Below, one piece after another: positions 23,829-31,868 of a stretch of DNA of 64,000 nucleotides. The stretch is taken from positions 6,055,001 to 6,119,000 of the forward strand of contig NZ_CP163435.1 of assembly GCF_041051975.1 (NCBI RefSeq), read 5' to 3'. The DNA comes from Streptomyces sp. R21 (lineage in GTDB: Bacteria > Actinomycetota > Actinomycetes > Streptomycetales > Streptomycetaceae). Position numbers and translations under genes: made by a program. The notes below the pieces were generated by a model, which was not told where the DNA came from, did not search any database, and saw only the letters and a list, made by a program, of their open reading frames with translations. Each line of letters begins with the position of its first letter. Positions within the stretch are counted from its first letter, which is position 1.

Positions 23829-24344
23829 ATGCGCGTCTACGTCCCCCTGACCCTCTCCGGTCTCGCCGAGGCGTACAAGACGGGGGAGCTGGGGGCGGCG
23901 CCGTTCGTCGCGTACGCCGTGACGCCCGCGCTGCGCGAGTGGTACGTCTCCGACGACATCGAGGAACTCGAGTACGCGGCGCTGAACCGGGCCGCCCTGG
24001 CCTCGCTGCGGCTGCTCGCGGGTGAGCCGGGGGGCGTGCGACGGCGAGTCGTCGTCGCGGTCGACGTGCCGGACCGTGCCGCCGTCGCCGACCCCGACCG
24101 GGGGCTCGACCCGGCGGCGCTCGGTGAGGTGCGGGTCGCCGGCGCCGTGCCGCTCGCGAAGGCGGCCGCCGTGCACGTGGACGCGGACGACGCCGAGGCG
24201 GATGTCGCCGCGGCCGTGGCGGCGCTGGGCGCGGCGGACCACGGGGACGACGACGCGCAGTTCGTCGTGGACGGGGCCGAGGACCACGAGCTGCTGTGGT
24301 TCGCCACGCAGGAGATTCCCAACCTGGTGGGGCTCGCGGGCTGA
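23829..24344 (+). CDS. DUF6912 family protein
   Basis: This is a 171-residue cytosolic protein beginning MRVYVPLTLSGLAEAY, with conserved TPALREWY and an acidic C-terminal half ending HELLWFATQEIPNLVGLAG. It matches the short actinobacterial DUF6912 family that sits between the Rv3235-like gene and a HAD hydrolase. No catalytic motif is apparent; function unknown. The start at 23829 gives the family N-terminus. An in-frame open region upstream is rejected as unrelated. Confidence 0.85.
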   Translation: MRVYVPLTLSGLAEAYKTGELGAAPFVAYAVTPALREWYVSDDIEELEYAALNRAALASLRLLAGEPGGVRRRVVVAVDVPDRAAVADPDRGLDPAALGEVRVAGAVPLAKAAAVHVDADDAEADVAAAVAALGAADHGDDDAQFVVDGAEDHELLWFATQEIPNLVGLAG

Positions 24345-24474
24345 GGGCCCTCTCCCATTTCCGGTGAGCGCGCCCACGACCGTGCGGCCGCGGCAACCAC
24401 GGCAGCCATGAGGGTCATCACAGCCATGACCGCTGAGGTGCTGGGTTGTCAGTGGGGGCGGGTACGTTCTTGTC

Positions 24475-25140
24475 ATGGGGAAGCACGAAACAGCGCACAT
24501 TGTGTGGGACTGGAACGGGACTCTGTTCCACGACAACGCCGCGATCATCGGGGCGACGAACGCGGCGTTCGCCGAGCTGGGTCTTGAGCCGCTCACGATG
24601 GAGCAGTACCGCACGTTGTACTGCGTACCGGTGCCGAAGTTCTACGAGCGGCTGATGGGCCGGCTGCCGACGGACGCCGAGTGGGAGGTCATGGACGACA
24701 CCTTCCACCGGTACTACGCGGAGCACCGTACGGCGTGCGAGCTCACCGCGGGGGTGCCGGCGCTGCTCGCCGAGTGGGTGTCGGCGGGGCGCAGCCAGTC
24801 GATCCTCAGCATGTACGTGCACGACGAACTGGTGCCGCTGGTGCGGGGGTTCGGGATAGAGCCGCACTTCCTACGGGTCGACGGGCGGACCGGGCCCTCC
24901 GGCGGCAGCAAGGCCGAGCACATGGTGCGGCACGTGAGTGCGCTCGGCGGTGTGCGGCCGGGCCGGGTGGTCGTCATAGGCGACGCGGCCGACGACGCGG
25001 TCGCCGCCCTGCATGTGGGGGCGCAGGCGGTGCTCTACACCGGCGGCTCCCACAGCCGCGCCAGCCTCGAAGGTGTGGGTGTGCCCGTGGTCGACAGTCT
25101 GGAGGAGGCGGTCGAGGAGGCTCAGCGGCTGGCGGCGTGA
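24475..25140 (+). CDS. HAD family hydrolase with DxN motif I
   Basis: This 221-residue HAD-superfamily protein has a helical cap at about 30-95. Motif I reads VWDWNGTLF (Asp12-Trp-Asn14), so the nucleophile Asp is present but the usual second Asp, the general acid/base of phosphatases, is Asn. Motif IV is VVVIGDAADDAVAALHVG, and the Lys of motif III is in GGSKAEHM. It resembles phosphoglycolate-phosphatase-like proteins. The Asn substitution could mean altered catalysis, transferase-like behaviour or a distinct subfamily; the substrate is not known. Confidence 0.85.
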   Translation: MGKHETAHIVWDWNGTLFHDNAAIIGATNAAFAELGLEPLTMEQYRTLYCVPVPKFYERLMGRLPTDAEWEVMDDTFHRYYAEHRTACELTAGVPALLAEWVSAGRSQSILSMYVHDELVPLVRGFGIEPHFLRVDGRTGPSGGSKAEHMVRHVSALGGVRPGRVVVIGDAADDAVAALHVGAQAVLYTGGSHSRASLEGVGVPVVDSLEEAVEEAQRLAA

Positions 25141-25504
25141 GGGCCGGGTGACCTGCGGCGGTAGGTACGCCCACGGGGGCTCGGGCTCCGCGTCTACGTA
25201 TACGGATCTTCCCCGGGTCCGCATGCCGGGGGCGCGGGACCTGGGGGAAGCTCTGGTGGTGCCGCCCGGGGGCGGGATCGGGATCCACGGGGTGTGGCCG
25301 CACGTCGGCGGTGCCGGCTCCTCCTCATGGTGATCCGGGAGCTGCCGTGGTTCGGCGTCCCGCCGTTTCGCCCCGGGTGGTGCCCGGGAGCGTGCGGCCG
25401 CCCTCGTCGGCGGGGGCAGCCGCACGTCTCTCCGGAGATGCTGTGTCGGTCGGGGTGCTGCGTGTGTCGCCTCTACGGGACTGCCGACCGGGACTCGGCG
25501 TTGA
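25141..25504. other. Convergent intergenic region, no gene seen
   Basis: This 364-nt gap lies between convergent genes. CCCGGG at 25372-25377 and 25383-25388 can form a small hairpin, and several other GC-rich dyads are present that could act in termination. No conserved small gene or RNA was recognised. Confidence 0.45.
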
Positions 25505-26071
25505 TCAGTTCGCCGGGGCCTTCGCGCGCAGCACCGTCAGGAACTCGCGCATCCAGCGGGAGTGGTCCGGCCAGGCCCGGGCGGAGACGAGGGTGCCGTC
25601 GACGACCGTCTCGGCGTCCTGGAACGTCGCGCCCGCGGCCTGCATGTCCAGCTCCAGAGCGGGGTACGCCGTGACGCGGCGGCCGCGCAGGCCGTCGATG
25701 GCCGCGGTCAGGAGCGGGCCGTGGCAGATCTGGGCGATCGGCTTGTCCGTGTCGAAGAAGGCCTTGAGGATCTTGCGGAGCTCGGGGTCGTTGCGGAGGT
25801 ACTCGGGGGCGCGGCCGCCGGGGATGACGAGGGCGGCGTACTGGCCGGGGTCGACCTCCGCGAACGCGAGGTCCGCGGGCCAGGTGTAGCCGGGTTTCTC
25901 GGTGTACGTGTCGAAGCCGGGTTCGAAGTCGTGGACGACGAACTGGAGCTTTTTGCGGGTGGGGGCGGCGATGTGGACGTCGTAGCCCTCCTCGCGCAGG
26001 CGTTGGTAGGGGTACAGGACTTCCAGGGACTCCGCTGCGTCGCCGGTGACGATGAGGATCTTCGCTGCCAT
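25505..26071 (-). CDS. DJ-1/PfpI family protein
   Basis: This 188-residue protein of the DJ-1/PfpI class I glutamine amidotransferase-like fold has the nucleophile elbow AQICHGPLL with Cys116, and Glu14 in GDAAESLEV, the residue that usually interacts with the reactive Cys. The GGRAPEYLR segment (about 86-93) is typical. Family members include proteases, chaperones, glyoxalases and deglycases, so only the fold and the reactive cysteine can be asserted. ATG 26071 has GGAGCGCAG upstream. Confidence 0.88.
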   Translation of the reverse strand: MAAKILIVTGDAAESLEVLYPYQRLREEGYDVHIAAPTRKKLQFVVHDFEPGFDTYTEKPGYTWPADLAFAEVDPGQYAALVIPGGRAPEYLRNDPELRKILKAFFDTDKPIAQICHGPLLTAAIDGLRGRRVTAYPALELDMQAAGATFQDAETVVDGTLVSARAWPDHSRWMREFLTVLRAKAPAN

Positions 26072-26849
26072 GTCGCTGCGCTCCGCTTGGCCGGGGGTTG
26101 CGCCTCCGTTGGGCGATAGGGGCAACGTGCCTCGGGGAGGAGACCTTGCCAAGGGGGCGTGCGCTGTTCGGGGGCCGGAATGGGGTGGGTCGTGTCACCC
26201 TGCGTCTGGTCGGCACCCGGGGTGGGTGGCCTAACCCTGGGCGCCCCTCGCTTTGAACGGTCACCCGGGGTTGGTGCTGGGCGGGGGTGGGTCGCGCAGC
26301 CCGGCGCTTACGAGGCGCCGCCTGCGCCCACCCGTGCCGCCCCAGCGGCACGATTGCCCGCAGCTGAGCGGATCGGCGGCCCCCCCGGCGCCGCCGCTGG
26401 GGGTGGGCGGGCGTGGCCACGGCACGTTCTGCGTCCCCGCGCCCCTGTGCAGAACGTCAAAGTTCCACCCCCTCTTTTGTACACATACGGCTCATGACGG
26501 GGAGCGGGTGAGGGGCGATAGCCTGGTGGCGTGATCAGCGCGATATCTCGCGGGGGCATCGTCGCCCCTGCCCTGCGCCCGGTGAGCACGGACGACATCC
26601 GTGACCGGGCGGTCGCTGGTCTTCGCGGGTGGGGCGTGCGGTGTGTACCGGCGTCGCCGAGAGCAGCGTCACAGTCTTCGTGGACGCCGAGAATGGCCGA
26701 TAACCCCCCGCTCATCTCTCCCTGCGGCATAGCGTCGAAGCAGACCGGACACCCCGTGTCTCGCCGTGACGTCAATGCCCATCGCATCGGGGAAGAGACC
26801 GAACTTCCTTCTACGTCACGCAACGGCGCGCGACAGGAGCCAGAGGACA
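26072..26849. other. Long divergent intergenic region upstream of gdh
   Basis: This 778-nt region contains a repeat (26276-26370) shared with 59241-59335, related G-rich sequence on its left side (about 26196-26275), and then about 480 nt of ordinary sequence in which the gdh promoter must lie. No gene is supported; open frames here lack start sites and coding character. Confidence 0.5.
26276..26370 (+). repeat. Intergenic repeat, copy 1 (hairpin core)
   Basis: These 95 nt match the reverse complement of 59241-59335 with about 7 differences by eye; 55 nt (26312-26366) are identical. The core contains GTGCCGC (26334-26340) and GCGGCAC (26345-26351), a 7-bp stem with a CCCA loop. The high identity between unlinked intergenic sites indicates a dispersed element. 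Confidence 0.8.
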
Positions 26850-29800
26850 ATGCAGACCAAGCTGGACGAAGCAAAGGCCGAGCTGCTCGAGAGGGCCGCC
26901 CGGGTAGCTGAGAACAGCCCGGTCGGGGGGCACCTACCGACTGGGACGACGGGCGAGGGCACACCCGACCGGGACACCGTGCTCGCGTTCCTCCAGCGCT
27001 ACTACCTGCACACCGCCCCGGAGGACCTCACCGACCGCGACCCGGTCGACGTCTTCGGAGCCGCCTTCTCGCACTACCGGCTGGCCGAGACCCGACCACA
27101 GGGCACGGCCAATGTGCGGGTCCACACCCCGACCGTCGAGGAGAACGGCTGGACGTGCAGCCACTCCGTCGTCGAGGTCGTGACGGACGACATGCCCTTC
27201 CTCGTCGACTCCGTGACCAATGAGCTGTCCCGGCAGGGGCGCGGCATCCATGTCGTCATCCACCCGCAGTTCGTCGTGCGGCGTGATCTGACCGGCAAGC
27301 TCATCGAGGTCCTGGAGGCCCGGCCGACCTCCGGTGATCTTCCGCACGACGCCCACGTCGAGTCCTGGATCCACGTCGAGATCGACCGCGAGACCGACCG
27401 CGCCGACCTCAAGCAGATCACCGCCGATCTGCTGCGTGTGCTCTCCGACGCCCGCGAGGCCGTGGAGGACTGGGAGAAGATGCGCGACGCCGCGCTGCGC
27501 ATCGCCGAGGACCTGCCCACCGAGCCGACCGCGGACGACCTGCGCGACCAGGACGTCGAGGAGGCCCGTGAGCTGCTGCGCTGGCTGTCGGACGACCACT
27601 TCACCTTCCTCGGCTACCGCGAGTACGCGCTGCGCGAGGACGACTCGCTGGCCGCCGTCCCCGGCACCGGGCTCGGCATCCTGCGCTCCGACCCGCAGCA
27701 CGCCGGTGACGACAGCCACCCCGTCAGCCCCTCCTTCGAGCGGCTGCCCGCCGACGCCCGTGCCAAGGCCCGCGAGCACAAGCTCCTCGTCCTGACGAAG
27801 GCCAACAGCCGGTCCACCGTGCACCGCCCGAGCTACCTCGACTACGTCGGCGTGAAGAAGTTCGACGAGCAGGGCAACGTCGTCGGCGAGCGCCGCTTCC
27901 TGGGCCTCTTCTCCTCCGCCGCCTACACCGAGTCCGTGCGCCGCGTGCCCGTGGTCCGCCGCAAGGTCGAGGAAGTCCTGCGCGGCGCCGGGTTCTCGCC
28001 CAGCAGCCACGACGGGCGCGACCTGCTCCAGATCCTGGAGACGTACCCCCGCGACGAGCTGTTCCAGACGCCCGCCGACGAACTGCGCTCCATCGTCACC
28101 TCCGTGCTGTACCTCCAGGAGCGCCGCCGGCTGCGGCTCTACCTGCGCCAGGACGAGTACGGGCGCTACTACTCGGCCCTCGTCTACCTGCCGCGCGACC
28201 GGTACACCACCGGCGTGCGCCTCAGGATCATCGACATCCTCAAGGAGGAGCTCGGCGGCACCAGCGTCGACTTCACCGCCTGGAACACCGAGTCGATCCT
28301 CTCCCGGCTGCACTTCGTGGTCCGTGTCCCGCAGGGCACCGAGCTGCCCGAGCTGTCCGAGGCCGACAAGGACCGCATCGAGGCCCGGCTCGTCGAGGCC
28401 GCCCGCTCCTGGGCCGACGGCTTCGCGGAGGCGCTGAACGCCGAGTGCGGCGAGGAGCGCGCCGCCGAGCTGCTGCGCCGCTACGGCAACGCCTTCCCCG
28501 AGGGCTACAAGGCCGACCACACCCCGCGCGCCGCGGTCGCCGACCTCGTCCACCTGGAGAAGCTCTCCGAGGGCCAGGGGGACAAGGACGCCGAGTCCTT
28601 CGCGCTCAGCCTCTACGAGCCGGTCGGCGCCGGCCCCGGTGAGCGCCGCTTCAAGATCTACCGCAAGGGCGAGTCCGTCTCCCTGTCCGCGGTCCTGCCG
28701 GTGCTCCAGCGCCTCGGCGTCGAGGTCACCGACGAGCGGCCGTACGAACTGCGCTGCTCGGACAGCACGATCGCCTGGGTCTACGACTTCGGTCTGCGCC
28801 TGCCCAAGTCGCAGAACGGCAACGGCGACTACCTGGGTGACGACGGCCGCGAGCGCTTCCAGGAGGCCTTCTCCGCCACCTGGACCGGGCACGCCGAGAA
28901 CGACGGCTTCAACGCGCTCGTGCTGAGCGCCGGGCTCGGCTGGCGCCAGGCGATGGTGCTGCGCGCGTACGCCAAGTACCTGCGCCAGGCCGGTTCGACG
29001 TTCAGCCAGGACTACATGGAGGACACCCTCCGCAACAACGTCCACACCACCCGGCTGCTCGTCTCCCTCTTCGAGGCGCGGATGTCGCCGGACCGCCAGC
29101 GGGCCGGCATGGAACTGACCGACGCCCTCATGGAGGAGCTGGACGCAGCCCTCGACCAGGTCGCCAGCCTGGACGAGGACCGGATCCTGCGGTCCTTCCT
29201 GACCGTCATCAAGGCGACCCTGCGCACCAACTTCTTCCAGGAGGCGCTCGGCGGGCAGCCGCACGAGTACGTCTCCATGAAGTTCGACCCGCAGGCCATC
29301 CCGGACCTTCCGGCGCCCCGGCCCGCGTACGAGATCTGGGTGTACTCGCCGAAGGTGGAAGGCGTGCACCTGCGGTTCGGCAAGGTCGCGCGCGGTGGTC
29401 TGCGCTGGTCCGACCGCAGGGAGGATTTCCGGACGGAGATCCTCGGCCTGGTCAAGGCGCAGATGGTCAAGAACACCGTCATCGTGCCGGTCGGCGCGAA
29501 GGGCGGCTTCGTCGCCAAGCAGCTGCCGGACCCGTCCGTGGACCGCGACGCATGGCTCGCCGAGGGCATCCGCAGCTACCGGACCTTCATCTCGGCGCTG
29601 CTCGACATCACCGACAACCTGGTCGCCGGTGAGGTCGTGCCGCCCGCCGACGTCGTGCGGCACGACGAGGACGACACCTATCTCGTGGTCGCCGCCGACA
29701 AGGGCACCGCGACGTTCTCGGACATCGCCAACGAGGTCGCGCAGTCCTACAACTTCTGGCTCGGCGACGCCTTCGCCTCCGGCGGCTCGGCCGGTTACGA

Positions 29801-31799
29801 CCACAAGGGCATGGGCATCACGGCCCGCGGCGCCTGGGAGTCCGTGAAGCGGCACTTCCGGGAGCTCGGCCACGACACCCAGACCGAGGACTTCACGGCG
29901 GTCGGCGTCGGTGACATGTCCGGTGACGTGTTCGGCAACGGCATGCTGCTCTCCGAGCACATCCGCCTGGTCGCCGCCTTCGACCACCGGCACATCTTCA
30001 TCGACCCGAACCCGGTCGCGGAGACGTCGTACGCGGAGCGCCGCCGCCTCTTCGAGCTGCCGCGCTCGTCGTGGGCCGACTACAACACCGAGCTGATCTC
30101 GTCCGGCGGCGGCATCTTCCCGCGTACCGCCAAGTCCATCCAGGTCAACGCCCACATCCGCGAGGCCCTCGGCATCGAGACGGGCGGCAAGATGACGCCG
30201 GCCGACCTGATGAAGGCGATCCTCCAGGCGCCGGTGGACCTGCTGTGGAACGGCGGCATCGGTACGTATGTGAAGGCGTCCACCGAGACGCACGCGGACG
30301 TCGGCGACAAGGCCAACGACGCCATCCGCGTCGACGGCGCCGACCTCAGGGTCAAGGTCGTGGGCGAGGGCGGCAACCTCGGCCTCACCCAGCGCGGACG
30401 CATCGAGTTCGCGACGCACGGCGGCAGGATCAACACCGACGCCATCGACAACAGCGCGGGCGTGGACACCTCCGACCACGAGGTGAACATCAAGATCCTG
30501 CTCAACGCGGTCGTCACGGACGGTGACATGACCGTCAAGCAGCGCAACAGGCTGCTCGCCCAGATGACCGACGAGGTCGGCGCCCTGGTCCTGCGCAACA
30601 ACTACGCGCAGAACACGGCGATCGGCAACGCGCTGGCCCAGTCCGGCAGCATGCTCCACGCCCAGCAGCGCTTCCTGCGCCACCTGGTCAGGGAGGGCCA
30701 CCTCGACCGGGAGCTGGAGTTCCTGCCCACCGACCGGCAGATCCGCGAGCGGCTGGGCTCCGGCCAGGGTCTGACCGGTCCGGAGACGGCCGTCCTCCTC
30801 GCGTACACGAAGATCACGGTCGCCGACGAACTGCTCGCCACGTCGCTGCCCGACGACCCCTACCTCCAGGGCCTGCTGCACGCGTACTTCCCGACGGCGC
30901 TGCGTGAGCAGTTCCGCGAGCAGATCGACACGCACGCGCTGCGCCGCGAGATCGTCACGACCGTCCTGGTCAACGACACGGTCAACACGGGCGGTACGAG
31001 CTTCCTGCACCGGCTGCGCGAGGAGACCGGGGCGTCCCTGGAGGAGATCGTCCGGGCGCAGACCGCGGCCCGCGCGATCTTCAACTCCAGCGCGGTGTGG
31101 GACGCCGTCGAGGCGCTCGACAACGTGGTGGACGCGGCCGTGCAGACCCGCATCCGGCTGCATTCCCGCCGTCTCGTCGAGCGCGGCACGCGCTGGCTGC
31201 TCAACAACCGGCCGCAGCCGCTGGAGCTGAGCGGGACGATCGAGTTCTTCAAGGACCGGGTCGAGCAGGTCTGGGCCGAGCTGCCCAAGCAGCTGCGCGG
31301 CGCGGACCTGGAGTGGTACCAGCAGATCTACGACGAGCTGACGGGCGCCGGCGTCCCGGACGAACTCGCCACGCGGGTGGCCGGGTTCTCCTCCGCCTTC
31401 CCGACGCTGGACATCGTCGCGGTCGCCGACCGGATGGACAAGGAGCCGATGGCCGTCGCCGAGGTCTACTACGACCTCGCCGACCGGCTGGGCATCACCC
31501 AGCTGATGGACCGCATCATCGAGCTCCCGCGCGCCGATCGCTGGCAGTCCATGGCCCGCGCCTCGATCCGCGAGGACCTGTACGCGGCCCACGCGGCGCT
31601 CACCTCGGACGTCCTCGCCGTCGGCAACGGCACGTCCACGCCCGAGCAGCGCTTCAAGGCGTGGGACGAGAAGAACGCGGCGATCCTCGGCCGGGCCCGC
31701 ACCACCCTGGAGGAGATCCAGGGCTCGGACTCGTTCGACCTCGCCAACCTGTCGGTGGCGATGCGGACCATGCGGACGCTCCTGCGCACGCATTCGTAG
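26850..31799 (+). CDS. gdh: NAD-specific glutamate dehydrogenase, large (GDH-180) type
   Basis: This 1649-residue enzyme interconverts glutamate and 2-oxoglutarate with NAD, mainly in glutamate catabolism. It belongs to the roughly 180-kDa class first defined in Streptomyces clavuligerus. The long N-terminal half carries ACT-like regulatory segments (for example TDDMPFLVDSVTNELSRQG). The catalytic domain holds Lys884 in VGAKGGFVAKQ, the GDxDxR-like region around 850-880 (RGGLRWSDRREDFRTE), and the dinucleotide-binding part (GVGDMSGDVFGNGMLLSEH). ATG 26850 is preceded by AGAGGACA. It is monocistronic and ends at a strong hairpin. A long open frame on the opposite strand is a codon-bias artefact. 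Confidence 0.96.
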   Translation: MQTKLDEAKAELLERAARVAENSPVGGHLPTGTTGEGTPDRDTVLAFLQRYYLHTAPEDLTDRDPVDVFGAAFSHYRLAETRPQGTANVRVHTPTVEENGWTCSHSVVEVVTDDMPFLVDSVTNELSRQGRGIHVVIHPQFVVRRDLTGKLIEVLEARPTSGDLPHDAHVESWIHVEIDRETDRADLKQITADLLRVLSDAREAVEDWEKMRDAALRIAEDLPTEPTADDLRDQDVEEARELLRWLSDDHFTFLGYREYALREDDSLAAVPGTGLGILRSDPQHAGDDSHPVSPSFERLPADARAKAREHKLLVLTKANSRSTVHRPSYLDYVGVKKFDEQGNVVGERRFLGLFSSAAYTESVRRVPVVRRKVEEVLRGAGFSPSSHDGRDLLQILETYPRDELFQTPADELRSIVTSVLYLQERRRLRLYLRQDEYGRYYSALVYLPRDRYTTGVRLRIIDILKEELGGTSVDFTAWNTESILSRLHFVVRVPQGTELPELSEADKDRIEARLVEAARSWADGFAEALNAECGEERAAELLRRYGNAFPEGYKADHTPRAAVADLVHLEKLSEGQGDKDAESFALSLYEPVGAGPGERRFKIYRKGESVSLSAVLPVLQRLGVEVTDERPYELRCSDSTIAWVYDFGLRLPKSQNGNGDYLGDDGRERFQEAFSATWTGHAENDGFNALVLSAGLGWRQAMVLRAYAKYLRQAGSTFSQDYMEDTLRNNVHTTRLLVSLFEARMSPDRQRAGMELTDALMEELDAALDQVASLDEDRILRSFLTVIKATLRTNFFQEALGGQPHEYVSMKFDPQAIPDLPAPRPAYEIWVYSPKVEGVHLRFGKVARGGLRWSDRREDFRTEILGLVKAQMVKNTVIVPVGAKGGFVAKQLPDPSVDRDAWLAEGIRSYRTFISALLDITDNLVAGEVVPPADVVRHDEDDTYLVVAADKGTATFSDIANEVAQSYNFWLGDAFASGGSAGYDHKGMGITARGAWESVKRHFRELGHDTQTEDFTAVGVGDMSGDVFGNGMLLSEHIRLVAAFDHRHIFIDPNPVAETSYAERRRLFELPRSSWADYNTELISSGGGIFPRTAKSIQVNAHIREALGIETGGKMTPADLMKAILQAPVDLLWNGGIGTYVKASTETHADVGDKANDAIRVDGADLRVKVVGEGGNLGLTQRGRIEFATHGGRINTDAIDNSAGVDTSDHEVNIKILLNAVVTDGDMTVKQRNRLLAQMTDEVGALVLRNNYAQNTAIGNALAQSGSMLHAQQRFLRHLVREGHLDRELEFLPTDRQIRERLGSGQGLTGPETAVLLAYTKITVADELLATSLPDDPYLQGLLHAYFPTALREQFREQIDTHALRREIVTTVLVNDTVNTGGTSFLHRLREETGASLEEIVRAQTAARAIFNSSAVWDAVEALDNVVDAAVQTRIRLHSRRLVERGTRWLLNNRPQPLELSGTIEFFKDRVEQVWAELPKQLRGADLEWYQQIYDELTGAGVPDELATRVAGFSSAFPTLDIVAVADRMDKEPMAVAEVYYDLADRLGITQLMDRIIELPRADRWQSMARASIREDLYAAHAALTSDVLAVGNGTSTPEQRFKAWDEKNAAILGRARTTLEEIQGSDSFDLANLSVAMRTMRTLLRTHS

Positions 31800-31823
31800 T
31801 TCTACGGTTCTACGGTTCTACGT
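31800..31823 (+). repeat. 8-nt tandem repeat after gdh
   Basis: TTCTACGG occurs twice and TTCTACGT once in direct tandem immediately after the gdh stop. It is short and non-coding; probably replication slippage. Confidence 0.7.
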
Positions 31824-31824
31824 C

Positions 31825-31868
31825 GACGGGGGCGCCCCGGGCCGGTGACGGCTCGGGGCGCCCCCGTC
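31825..31868. terminator. Bidirectional terminator between gdh and kinase gene
   Basis: A perfect 15-bp stem (GACGGGGGCGCCCCG 31825-31839 with CGGGGCGCCCCCGTC 31854-31868) lies exactly between the convergent gdh and Ser/Thr kinase genes and touches the kinase stop codon. Confidence 0.88.

Noticed and set aside
26934..31793. A 1619-codon open frame antisense to the glutamate dehydrogenase gene
   Set aside because: It is created by strong GC bias at third positions of gdh; its translation has no domain or motif, while the sense frame is a full known enzyme.
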